From NCBI GenBank assembly GCA_002433055.1, contig DJHJ01000026.1, positions 25,021-89,020 of the forward strand: a stretch of DNA of 64,000 nucleotides, in the 5' to 3' direction. Shown here in pieces: positions 1 to 7,882 of the stretch (positions are counted from its first letter, which is position 1; every line of letters starts with the position of its first letter). Position numbers and translations under genes: made by a program. The notes beneath the pieces were generated by a model that had not been told where the DNA came from, did not search any database, and worked only from the letters and a program-made list of their open reading frames with translations. This DNA comes from Acidobacteriia bacterium UBA6623 (GTDB taxonomy: Bacteria; Acidobacteriota; Terriglobia; Bryobacterales; UBA6623).

Positions 1-858
1 CGGTTGCCCAGTGCTCCCTGAGGTGTATTGCAAAAGGGCAAGATCCTCCCCTTTCGCATGTCTCAAGTCGTTCGGTTTTTGGTTCCCAGTAAGCCCTGTC
101 ACTGTTGCGACAAACTGTAGTGTGTGTACATGCGCGCTCAGCATCTTTGCAATGCCGTGCGTGGTGGAGAGCGTCACAAGAGCAGCAACGCTCGCATTAC
201 GTAAAATATCGACTTGTCGTGTCAGATGATCTTCTAAACGAGAGAGGCTGACTGGTGGGTAAATCGGAACGGGAACACAACCTGCTCGTAAGATTCCAAA
301 GAAAGCAAATAGGAAATCTTTTCCTGTCGGCAACATCAACGCGATTCGGTCGCCATGCGCAATACCCCGCCCTAAAAGCGAAGCGGCAATTACTGACGAT
401 TTTTTTGCAAGTGTTCCATAACTTATTTCTGCATTTTCATCATGCTCATCCCAAAGAAATACATGTGGTCGATTTGGATGGAGGTCTGCATGCCAATCAA
501 GTGCGTCGAGTAGTGTAGATGCCTCGTTAGGTGTCGCTACATCGACAGGGCTTATTAAAGTTTTTCTTGGTGGGCGTGTTGAGCCTTCATCATTTTGTGT
601 GGCCGATAGTACGCCCGTCAATAACTCTTGAATTGTTTCACTCTCTGCCGCAAGATCTTCTGACAGGTGTACATCGAACTCTTGCTCTAAACGACTTAAT
701 AGCTCAACACGTCCCAAGCTATCCAAGCCAAGATCGCGATCGAGTCGACTTTCTATCGTTAGTGGTAAGTCGTACGTATCTCTACGTTGTGGTTGCAGTT
801 CCGTCAATAGCGTACGAATTACGAACCAAAATCGATCGATCTTTTGGGAATTTTTCAT
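1..858 (-). CDS. Acyl carrier domain fused to AMP-dependent acyl ligase (3' end cut by window)
   Basis: Only the first 286 residues are present; the gene continues past base 1. Residues about 10-85 form an acyl carrier domain with the phosphopantetheine site GLDSLG (Ser47). Residues about 115-286 are the start of an adenylate-forming ligase, ending in the P-loop-like core YTSGSTG. Such proteins activate a fatty acid as acyl-AMP and load it on the carrier. The order carrier-then-ligase is less common than ligase-then-carrier. The ATG at 858-856 is the first start after an in-frame TAA, and no clear ribosome site precedes it. Further domains, such as an acyltransferase or reductase, may lie beyond the window. 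The substrate is unknown. The domain calls are firm; the pathway is not. Confidence 0.85.
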   Translation of the reverse strand, partial: MKNSQKIDRFWFVIRTLLTELQPQRRDTYDLPLTIESRLDRDLGLDSLGRVELLSRLEQEFDVHLSEDLAAESETIQELLTGVLSATQNDEGSTRPPRKTLISPVDVATPNEASTLLDALDWHADLHPNRPHVFLWDEHDENAEISYGTLAKKSSVIAASLLGRGIAHGDRIALMLPTGKDFLFAFFGILRAGCVPVPIYPPVSLSRLEDHLTRQVDILRNASVAALVTLSTTHGIAKMLSAHVHTLQFVATVTGLTGNQKPNDLRHAKGEDLALLQYTSGSTGQP

Positions 859-1003
859 TGCAATTTAGTGACTCATGCAATGGAGCACTGTGAGTCTAAC
901 AAACCAATGGTCAATCCCATGTACAAAAACTGCTACTTTGTTTCCGTCAAGCGATGCAAGCAGGTGTCGATAGCTTCGGTATCATGGTTTTGATTACTTG
1001 GCA

Positions 1004-1441
1004 ATGAAACGACTTTTATCAATTGGTTCGCTCGCACCTGACTTCACTTTAGTCGACGATTCAGGCCGTGTGGTTACCTTACACGAATTCCGTGGCAAGT
1101 CGCCCGTATTGCTTGTTTTTTACGTCATGAACGCTACTCCTGGTTGACGACGTCAACTTTGCCAGTTGCGGGACAACTGGAAAAGATTTTTGAATTGTAA
1201 TATTGATATCCTCGGTCTTAATCCCGGAGGTATGTCAAACCATCGCAGCTTCCGTGCAAAACATGATCTTCCTTTTCGGTTGCTCGTCGACAAAGGGAAA
1301 AAAGTGGCATCACTCTATGGCGCAGGTGGACTGCTGGTAAAACGAACAGTTTACGGCATAGACCCGCTCGGACGAATTGCATATGCTGCACGAGGTATGC
1401 CCTCACCAGATGAGATCATTGCTGCGTTAAGTACGACATGA
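1004..1441 (+). CDS. Peroxiredoxin (AhpC/TSA, BCP-like), probable selenoprotein with TGA as Sec48
   Basis: Reading from ATG 1004 gives 145 residues if the in-frame TGA at 1145-1147 is decoded as selenocysteine. The TGA falls exactly where the peroxidatic cysteine belongs: TPG-U-RRQLC, compared with the family pattern TPGCTxxxC. The resolving-type Cys53 keeps the BCP spacing (U plus 5). The thioredoxin-fold context (APDFTL at 11-16, LVFY at 37-40, KRTVYGID with the likely catalytic Arg114) is intact on both sides of the codon, so one protein is being read. The usual active-site proline seven residues before the catalytic residue is Val41. A SECIS-like hairpin follows at 1162-1180. The role would be reduction of hydrogen peroxide or organic peroxides. 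The gene is convergent with ccmE. The alternative is a cysteine enzyme killed by a TGC-to-TGA mutation. Confidence 0.8.
1145..1185 (+). promoter_or_regulatory. Bacterial SECIS-like element after the TGA codon
   Basis: Right after the TGA (1145-1147), CCAGTTG (1162-1168) and CAACTGG (1174-1180) form a perfect 7-bp stem closing the 5-nt loop CGGGA. Below it, CTTT (1157-1160) can pair with AAAG (1182-1185) across a 1x1 mismatch. The loop starts 21 nt after the TGA and has a G at its second position, which fits the described bacterial SECIS pattern (G in the first two loop bases, loop 16-37 nt from UGA). SelB binding is inferred, not shown; selB is not in this window. Confidence 0.7.
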
Positions 1442-1522
1442 CGACCAAAGCGTACTCGTGTTTCGGAAGAGCCACAGGAGTGATTTCGCGTAATCTCAGG
1501 CCCGCAGAGCGCACATCGTCCT

Positions 1523-1963
1523 CTACAAAGAAGCCTTTGCCTCCGTCTCTCTGTTGTAGATCGGCTGTGCGTCTTTTCCGGGGTCTGCTTCGTATTTGGA
1601 TGCACACTTCGCTTGAATCCTTCTTGCCTCAAAAACGCCATCCGCTCTCAGGTTGCCATCACATAACGCCTGTGCACGATCACGAAATGTGTCTGGAAGT
1701 GGATCGATCCCAACATAAACAACCGGCAATTTTATCTCTTCTTGTTCGATTGTAAACGTGACATTATTTCCCGAACGAACAATAGAGTTAGGCTGCACGT
1801 CACCACCAACACGAAGCCGTTTACTCGTCGTAGGATTCATGGCCTGCAATTCCTCAATAGTCACATAGTAGGTAGCTGTTTCATTAATTCCTGAAACCCC
1901 TAGCCATGTAAGCATCCCAACAATCACCACGGCGATCAATCCGAACTTTAACTGAGTATTCAT
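1523..1963 (-). CDS. ccmE: Cytochrome c maturation heme chaperone CcmE, CxxxY type
   Basis: The 146-residue product has one N-terminal membrane anchor (residues about 5-24) followed by the CcmE beta-barrel: RVGGDV at 51-56, a conserved VxYxGxxP segment near 82, and the heme-binding tail AKCASKYE. In classic CcmE the heme is held by His in HxxxY. Here it is Cys120 with Tyr124, the CxxxY form known from archaea and some bacteria (system I-star). It holds heme on the outer face of the membrane for transfer to apocytochromes. It is the last gene of the complex III operon, which encodes several c-type hemes. I chose ATG 1963, preceded by GGGGA, over an in-frame TTG at 2029 because the anchor then starts properly. 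No other ccm gene is in the window. Confidence 0.85.
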   Translation of the reverse strand: MNTQLKFGLIAVVIVGMLTWLGVSGINETATYYVTIEELQAMNPTTSKRLRVGGDVQPNSIVRSGNNVTFTIEQEEIKLPVVYVGIDPLPDTFRDRAQALCDGNLRADGVFEARRIQAKCASKYEADPGKDAQPIYNRETEAKASL

Positions 1964-2065
1964 GTCTTCCCCACCGGTATAACCTATACCAAGTACCAGT
2001 ATAGCCGTTGAGGCAATCTCGCACGCCAATTTACTTACTGGCGAGCCCCATTGACTCCGATGACC

Positions 2066-2425
2066 CTAGTGTTGTTTTTTGATGTAAGAGATGATGGTTT
2101 CAATTTCCTCCGCAGTCAGGCGGTCTACATAGGGAGGCATGACATCTCCACCGAATTGAATTTTTATTTTCACGTATGGAACATTGGGCTCACCACCTGA
2201 AAATGGAAGTGTTTCATTTTGAAATAATCTAAACAGTGAGGGCCCTAGCTTCTGGGTTTCTCGCTTCTCTATATCATGGCAGACAATGCAATTTTCCCGG
2301 TACAAAGCACGGCCCACTTTTGTCGTATTTTCCCATGGTGGTGCATTCTGATCACCCTGTAGTGCAAATGGAATACACAGCAGTGACACGACCCGTATCA
2401 ATGTCAGCGAATGCAAGGATCTCAT
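2066..2425 (-). CDS. actE: Alternative complex III subunit ActE, monoheme cytochrome c
   Basis: This is a 119-residue class I cytochrome c with a signal peptide (residues 1 to about 24), one heme site CIVCH at 46-50, and a distal Met ligand in GGDVMPP near the C-terminus. It would carry electrons out of alternative complex III to a terminal oxidase. The start codon at 2425 overlaps the stop of actD as ATGA, which points to translational coupling; a longer form from 2461 would lie inside actD and would displace the signal peptide. Position in the operon supports ActE rather than a free cytochrome. Confidence 0.8.
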   Translation of the reverse strand: MRSLHSLTLIRVVSLLCIPFALQGDQNAPPWENTTKVGRALYRENCIVCHDIEKRETQKLGPSLFRLFQNETLPFSGGEPNVPYVKIKIQFGGDVMPPYVDRLTAEEIETIISYIKKQH

Positions 2426-2925
2426 GATTTTTCCAATGTATCCACGTCCATAGCGCCGCAACCCTGCAACATATTTACAACGGTATCCACATCAGCATCA
2501 CACTCAATTTGTAGAATCATTCCCGATTCCGGTAAATCTGGCGCAGGGCATCTACTCTTCTTCATTAATCCACTTTCCCAGATAAACATAAACACGGTAC
2601 CCAAGATTGCACCTGCCATGGTCAATTCAAAGGTTACGACTCCGGTGGCCCACCCCGACGTGAGTGGCATTCCTCCAGTCACAAGAGGATAGTCGCGCTG
2701 CGTGTAGTAAATGAAGGTTGTGACCAGCGACCCCACAAAGATGGCGGCAAGGACAGCGATCAAGGACATCTTACTCGTTCTGTCGAGTACGCCGGGTTTT
2801 AGCTCAACAGGCTTACTTGAAAATATTTCCATTTGATTCGCATTCGTACCGTATTGACGCAGTAGTGCAATTGCGCCGGATACTTGCTCGACATTACGAA
2901 ACGCAGCATTAATGATCATCTTCAT
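2422..2925 (-). CDS. actD: Alternative complex III subunit ActD (DUF3341)
   Basis: The 167 residues match the DUF3341/ActD layout: a soluble N-terminal part of about 50 residues, two transmembrane helices (about 53-75 and 95-117) separated by a YPLVTGG loop, and a C-terminal ferredoxin-like part after the membrane. ActD is a membrane subunit of the quinol-oxidising alternative complex III. The start overlaps the end of actC by 17 bases and the stop overlaps actE, so the three genes are tightly coupled. ATG 2925 is used because it keeps the conserved N-terminus. Confidence 0.85.
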   Translation of the reverse strand: MKMIINAAFRNVEQVSGAIALLRQYGTNANQMEIFSSKPVELKPGVLDRTSKMSLIAVLAAIFVGSLVTTFIYYTQRDYPLVTGGMPLTSGWATGVVTFELTMAGAILGTVFMFIWESGLMKKSRCPAPDLPESGMILQIECDADVDTVVNMLQGCGAMDVDTLEKS

Positions 2926-4225
2926 ACTCCCAAATTGCGATGATTGGAAACGCTTTCACAAACAATAGATAGAGTAATGCCATCGCGGCAAAAGTACCGG
3001 CAGTTATCGACCATTCAACCCAGGTAGGGGTATACGCACCCCACCCAGACGCAAGAGGTGGATGGGAAAGTGTCGGAACCACAATGAGAAATCGCTCCAA
3101 CCACATTCCGACTAGTACCGATACACTTGCAAGGCAGATCGTGGTGATCGTCCGTAATTTTCGAACACCGAGTAAGATGAATGGAATTATGAAATTGCAA
3201 GTGACCATGCACCATAGCGCACTCGCAAATACACCATGTTCACGCACATTGAAAACATTGATTTCCGCAGGGTTGTTTCCGTACCAAACCGTCAAATGCT
3301 CCGCAAAGGTGAAGTACATCCAGATTAACGACATCAATAGCAGCAATTTTCCTAAATTGTCAAAATGTAACGGACGCAAGTAGTGCTGCAAATGTAGAAA
3401 ATGTCGCAATGCTGCCATCACAAGAACTAATGCTGCTATGCCGCTAAATATTGCACCTGCAACGAAGTAGGGCGCAAAAATGGTGCTATGCCACATCGGC
3501 GCAACGGACATCGAAAAATCAAACGCAACAACGGAGTGCACAGAGACTGCCACGGCCAGAATCATGCCAGCCATGAGCTTCATCGCTCGTTCCATGGCGT
3601 GCCATTGTCGATCACTACCGGTCCATCCGAGTGATAATTTTCGGTACAGAAAACCTCTAACCCCTTGTGACCGCTTTGCCATCATTGCCAAGTCTGGGAT
3701 GAGCGGCAAATATAGAAATAACACGCTTCCGGTCATATAGGTGAATATTGCTGTCATATCCCACACCAATGGTGATCGAAAATTTGGCCACAGTAATCGA
3801 TCGTTTGGATATGGTATCAACCAGTAAAATAACCAAACTCGCCCGAGGTGAATCAACGGAAACATTCCACCAATCATCAAACAAAAAACAGTGATTGCTT
3901 CCGCCGCACGCGTAACTGGTTTTCTCCAGCCAGCATCAGTAAGGCGCAATATTGCAGAAATCAGTGTTCCGGCGTGAGAAATACCAATCCAGAACACAAA
4001 ATTGATAATGTAAAAACCCCAAAAAACAGGGCGGTTGATCCCTGCAACTCCAATGCCATAATGGATTTGATAACCCCAAGCCACCAGTGCCCATATCACC
4101 ACGGCAGAACATAACACAACAGCTGTCAGGTATTGGCCACTAGCGCCCGTGAGTGGGCGCAGCAGATCTCGGCGCACATTGTTTTCCGTGGTCTGTTCTC
4201 CCGAAAACTCGACAGCTGCTTCCAT
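2909..4225 (-). CDS. actC: Alternative complex III subunit ActC, NrfD/PsrC-type quinol-binding membrane protein
   Basis: The 438-residue polytopic protein of the NrfD/PsrC family has about ten transmembrane helices. Features include the segment RPVFWGFYIINFVFWIGISH near residues 66-85, with a charged MWHSTIFAPYF loop in the middle. ActC is one of the two related large membrane subunits (ActC and ActF) and is thought to hold the quinol site. No actF is present in this window, since actE and ccmE follow instead. The gene starts 30 bases after actB2 and overlaps actD by 17 bases. Confidence 0.9.
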   Translation of the reverse strand: MEAAVEFSGEQTTENNVRRDLLRPLTGASGQYLTAVVLCSAVVIWALVAWGYQIHYGIGVAGINRPVFWGFYIINFVFWIGISHAGTLISAILRLTDAGWRKPVTRAAEAITVFCLMIGGMFPLIHLGRVWLFYWLIPYPNDRLLWPNFRSPLVWDMTAIFTYMTGSVLFLYLPLIPDLAMMAKRSQGVRGFLYRKLSLGWTGSDRQWHAMERAMKLMAGMILAVAVSVHSVVAFDFSMSVAPMWHSTIFAPYFVAGAIFSGIAALVLVMAALRHFLHLQHYLRPLHFDNLGKLLLLMSLIWMYFTFAEHLTVWYGNNPAEINVFNVREHGVFASALWCMVTCNFIIPFILLGVRKLRTITTICLASVSVLVGMWLERFLIVVPTLSHPPLASGWGAYTPTWVEWSITAGTFAAMALLYLLFVKAFPIIAIWEYEDDH

Positions 4226-4255
4226 ATATGCTTCTAGGCTTTCTCGCGAGACCCT

Positions 4256-4996
4256 CTAGTCACCTTTTTCAAGATAAAAAACTCGCGGCTTCGTCCCAAG
4301 CTCATCAAGCAGTTGCTCGGATCTTCCGGACTGACTCCACTGCGACACCTTGCTGTTCTTATCGGTAAGATCGCCAAAGACCATAGCTTCCGCGGGGCAT
4401 GATTGCACGCACGCCGGTTGAATATCACCATCCGCAATGTCATTTCCATCTGCACTAGCTTCTCGTTTGCCTCGTTGAATTCGTTGCACGCAAAAGGTAC
4501 ATTTTTCCATCACACCGCCCGGGCGAACGGACACATCAGGATTGAGCTGCAAGTTCAGATCTTCTGGCCAAACAGGGTCATACCAATTGAAAAACCGAAC
4601 GGTGTATGGGCAATTATTGGCGCAATAGCGCGTACCGACACATCGGTTATAAACTTGAACATTCAAGCCCTCCTCGTTTTGGTATGTGGCGTACACTGGA
4701 CAAACTGGTTCACAGGGGGCATCATCACATTGCTGACACATAACTGGCCGAAATTTAACCTTTATGTCAGGAAATTCACCCTCGTAATAGCGATCAATAC
4801 GAAGCCAATGGTTAGTCCGCCCTTCCGAAGCTGCGGTTTCGTCCGACAGTGGAATGTTGTTTTCCGCATGGCACGCAATCACACAAGCTTCGCAACCCGA
4901 GCAACGATCTAAATCGATTGCCATACCCCATTGGGGAATATTAGTCTCGTCACTTCGCGAAGAGTCCGTTTCAATTTGAACTAAATCCATGGACAT
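4256..4996 (-). CDS. actB2: Alternative complex III iron-sulfur subunit (ActB C-terminal part, ActB2)
   Basis: The 246-residue HybA/PsrB-like ferredoxin subunit has four cysteine groups: CSGCEAC..C, CQQC..C..C, CVGTRYC..C and CTFC..C..C. This is the usual set for three 4Fe-4S clusters and one 3Fe-4S cluster. In many bacteria this domain is the C-terminal third of a single large ActB; here it is a separate gene 53 bases after the molybdopterin-like part. It would relay electrons from the membrane quinol site to the hemes. ATG 4996 has a strong AGGAGG seven bases upstream on the minus strand, which decides the start. It has no Tat signal of its own, so it is probably exported with ActB1. Confidence 0.9.
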   Translation of the reverse strand: MSMDLVQIETDSSRSDETNIPQWGMAIDLDRCSGCEACVIACHAENNIPLSDETAASEGRTNHWLRIDRYYEGEFPDIKVKFRPVMCQQCDDAPCEPVCPVYATYQNEEGLNVQVYNRCVGTRYCANNCPYTVRFFNWYDPVWPEDLNLQLNPDVSVRPGGVMEKCTFCVQRIQRGKREASADGNDIADGDIQPACVQSCPAEAMVFGDLTDKNSKVSQWSQSGRSEQLLDELGTKPRVFYLEKGD

Positions 4997-5049
4997 CTTG
5001 CTTCCTCCTAATTGTTGTTTCGATCACGCGATACGATTTGGCTCTACCC

Positions 5050-7215
5050 TTACATGCGCTCGTGTAAAATCTCACGATCGTTATTCGTAAACTGTAATAA
5101 TCCGTGGTGACGATCTAATTTTTCAATCACAACGAACGTCGCCCCCAACGCCGGTACCCCTGTCTTCTCTTCGCAACTATCATCTAGTAGCTCAAATGGA
5201 TTTCCACCTTTCCCGGATGCGTACCGTCCGTACTCGGCGTGACCTTGACCCGCGGCCATGCTCACCACATTTGGAATTGCAGCCGGATGCACATAGATCA
5301 CGGCTTCGATAGATCCGCTACTCGAAGTAACCCGCACGGCATCACCATTGACGACATGTAGTCTTTTTGCCAATACCGGATCTACCTCAAGAGGAAAACC
5401 CCACATTGAGCTTGAGGTTGGATCCGGTAACTGCTGTAACCAAGGGAGATGTGAATCAGAACCAAAGCCAAATTGTATCGATGGGTACACCTGAAATTGA
5501 TACGGATATTTGTTACGCAATCCAGTGTTTTTGACTGATCCCAAATCTGGCAAAAAAGAGGGATAACTCTTTGAGGTTTCGACTTTTGACTCCTTCCAGC
5601 TACCACCGCTACGCTCTGCGAGCGAGACAAATTCTTCTTCTGTGGTATCACTATCAGCAAAATTGTGTGCTTTAAAGAAATCCTTAAATGCCGTCACTGA
5701 GCTATAGTCCATGATCTTCCGATCAAGCTTCGTCGCCAGCTCAATCAAAACTTCCTCAGTCGCACGGGTATCATGGAGAGGCTTGACAAACGCGCGCGAC
5801 CCATTAATTGCACTATGGCCCGATACAGCAGGAACAACTACTGCGCTTGTCTCCAAGTTATCGTGATCTGGAAGCACAAAATTTGCACGGTGTGCACTCT
5901 CATCTAGTACTGATGCGAAACTGATCACAATTTTGCCTTCAAGTAACGCATTGGTGCCAGGGAAATTGTGAATGGGGTTAACGCGATCCAATATGACGAC
6001 TTCGGCATTTTTTAACCGTTGGTCGAGATTGGCAAAATGTGGACGTGCGTCTTCAAAGGTATCAATCCCCGCGTCAATGCAAACTCCTCCCACTTCTCCG
6101 ATGTTTCCAAGGAGTACATTCAGGGAACTGGCCGTCAACACAGCATCAACCGAATTCGGTTGTACAATCGATGCGCCAGATACAACTAACGGTACTTCTG
6201 CTGTCGCTAAATGCTCAGCAGCGATCTTCAGTTGACTCTCATTAAGTCCAGATTCCTTTACCGCACGTGGGAAGTCAACTGCACTAAAAAAATCATGTAC
6301 TTTAGCAACAGTGTTGTTTTTTTTTAGTCCACCCTGAGTCAATAAATATCCAATTCCTAATGCCAGCGCGTGCTCTCCACCCGGTGCAACCGGTAACCAA
6401 CGATCAGCACTCCATGCCGTCTGTGAAAATCTTGATTCTGCGTGAATGAGTTGTCCACGAATCCCAGAGCGGCCACGCCTAAAATGCCCAAAACGACGGG
6501 CATAGAGAACCGGTGATATCCAACCGCCCAGGAAATCCGCTCCTATGCTGAAAACGTTTGTCGCATTTTGAATTTCATATCCGGGAAGACTAGCACTTCC
6601 GTAGAGCATCTGAGCCGCCTGTCGTTCAACTGCAAAATCACCTAGCCCAATTGTTGTCGCCGAATTAGCGCCAATCGCTTCCAGGAAACGCTTAACGACG
6701 ACCGCACGCGTCCCTGTCCCCGGCTCTGCTAGGTAAACAACACTTGCTGGATCTCTCTGGATAGCTTCCGACAACGCTTCAGCAACTTCTTCCAGCGCAG
6801 TCGTCCAAGTTACTTCCTCAAAGTTTCCCTTCTGCCCGCTATTATTCCGGAGAGGTCCGCGAACACGGTCCGGGTGGTATAAGCCCTGCACGGCCGCTTG
6901 ACCACGCCCACATAGTCGACCCCCACTCACTGGGTCGAGGGGGTTGCCTTCAATTTTTTTAACAGCAGCGATACGTTCCCGAACTTTCTCTCCCTGGACT
7001 TCTATCTCACGTTCCGCTTCCATAACCCGGAGGATCGTTCCGCAGCCAGCACTGCAGTGTCCGCATACGCTTGGATGCCATGATTCCGTGCCTGGTACTA
7101 TGGCTTCTTGTGAAACTAGTAGCGGGATAAGCTCCTGACCTTGTTTGCCACAAGCGCCAGTTATCGCACCGCCGGACGCGGTACCAACAAGCTTAAAAAA
7201 ATTTCTTCTGTCCAT
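5050..7215 (-). CDS. actB1: Alternative complex III molybdopterin-oxidoreductase-like subunit (ActB1)
   Basis: The 721-residue protein has a Tat signal (MDRRNFFKLV, residues 1-10) and an Fe-S-type cysteine set C51, C54, C58 with a further Cys in GGRLCGRGQAA. The rest follows the molybdopterin oxidoreductase fold (residues about 100-690). In alternative complex III this domain keeps the fold but is reported to lack the molybdenum cofactor, so a catalytic role of its own should not be assumed. It lies 44 bases after actA and 53 before the iron-sulfur gene. Usual fused ActB is about 950-1050 residues; the sum with ActB2 (967) matches, so this is a split and not a truncation. Confidence 0.9.
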   Translation of the reverse strand: MDRRNFFKLVGTASGGAITGACGKQGQELIPLLVSQEAIVPGTESWHPSVCGHCSAGCGTILRVMEAEREIEVQGEKVRERIAAVKKIEGNPLDPVSGGRLCGRGQAAVQGLYHPDRVRGPLRNNSGQKGNFEEVTWTTALEEVAEALSEAIQRDPASVVYLAEPGTGTRAVVVKRFLEAIGANSATTIGLGDFAVERQAAQMLYGSASLPGYEIQNATNVFSIGADFLGGWISPVLYARRFGHFRRGRSGIRGQLIHAESRFSQTAWSADRWLPVAPGGEHALALGIGYLLTQGGLKKNNTVAKVHDFFSAVDFPRAVKESGLNESQLKIAAEHLATAEVPLVVSGASIVQPNSVDAVLTASSLNVLLGNIGEVGGVCIDAGIDTFEDARPHFANLDQRLKNAEVVILDRVNPIHNFPGTNALLEGKIVISFASVLDESAHRANFVLPDHDNLETSAVVVPAVSGHSAINGSRAFVKPLHDTRATEEVLIELATKLDRKIMDYSSVTAFKDFFKAHNFADSDTTEEEFVSLAERSGGSWKESKVETSKSYPSFLPDLGSVKNTGLRNKYPYQFQVYPSIQFGFGSDSHLPWLQQLPDPTSSSMWGFPLEVDPVLAKRLHVVNGDAVRVTSSSGSIEAVIYVHPAAIPNVVSMAAGQGHAEYGRYASGKGGNPFELLDDSCEEKTGVPALGATFVVIEKLDRHHGLLQFTNNDREILHERM

Positions 7216-7259
7216 AATCGGTCTGTTTGTTCGATCTACTATTCACTGCAGTGCCACGC

Positions 7260-7721
7260 TCAGTAGTGGCAGACTACACAATCGTCGCTTGCTTGATTTT
7301 TTCGATGGCAATTTACACATGTTCCCATCGTGTGCTTAATGACGGGCATGGCCACAGTCATTTCACCAACATCCCCGTGACATTCTACGCAGTTGATGCC
7401 TGATTGAACATGGGCAGCGTGGCGAAATTTAACTGCCGCCAATTCCTCAAACCTATACACTCTGATCCAAGGGATTTCATGTCCACGTTTTGCAAATTCC
7501 CGCAATTCAGCCACGCCTGGTGCATCCACTGCAATTTTTTCATGGCACAGCATGCATTTCGTCACAGAAGGGAGCTCAGCTGCTGCTGCAGTATCGGCCG
7601 TGCTATGGCAATCAACACATTCTAACCCTTGATCCATGTGGGTGTTATGCGGAAACTCGATAGGTTGCTGTTGGCCATAGATCACTCCTGTTGTCAGCAG
7701 CACAAGGAATAAAAATCTCAT
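7260..7721 (-). CDS. actA: Alternative complex III subunit ActA, pentaheme cytochrome c
   Basis: The 153 residues have a signal peptide (1 to about 16) and five CxxCH heme sites at 35-39, 56-60, 111-115, 135-139 and 148-152; the last one ends one residue before the stop. Extra histidines (H25, H28, H101, H104 and others) can act as sixth ligands. ActA is the periplasmic multiheme subunit that takes electrons from the iron-sulfur chain of ActB. It is the first gene of the operon and diverges from the sugar-isomerase-like gene at 7883. It is shorter than some ActA proteins, which carry an extra membrane anchor. Confidence 0.85.
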   Translation of the reverse strand: MRFLFLVLLTTGVIYGQQQPIEFPHNTHMDQGLECVDCHSTADTAAAAELPSVTKCMLCHEKIAVDAPGVAELREFAKRGHEIPWIRVYRFEELAAVKFRHAAHVQSGINCVECHGDVGEMTVAMPVIKHTMGTCVNCHRKNQASDDCVVCHY

Positions 7722-7882
7722 AGCAAGAATTGGTCTTTCGAAGAATCCCCCACGCGATCGGTTATTGTACCAAGTGCAGTATAATCATGCCGATCGCTGC
7801 TGTTGCTGCTAATTACTGCCAAAATGATGAGTTAGGTACTTGAGACGCTCATGGGACACACCATGCGACTCAGAGGAGCACG

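Noticed and set aside
11..893. Three plus-strand open frames over the left edge
   Set aside because: They overlap the minus-strand carrier/ligase gene, whose translation carries clear motifs; the plus frames show none.
1004..1441. Reading the peroxiredoxin as a pseudogene with a stop codon
   Set aside because: There is one stop only, exactly at the catalytic position, with an intact frame before and after it and a fitting hairpin after it. Kept as a likely selenoprotein, though the sel genes must be found elsewhere.
7780..7785. TATAAT between actA and the sugar-isomerase-like gene
   Set aside because: No -35 box at a sensible distance on the plus strand, and the minus strand gives only weak matches, so no promoter is claimed.
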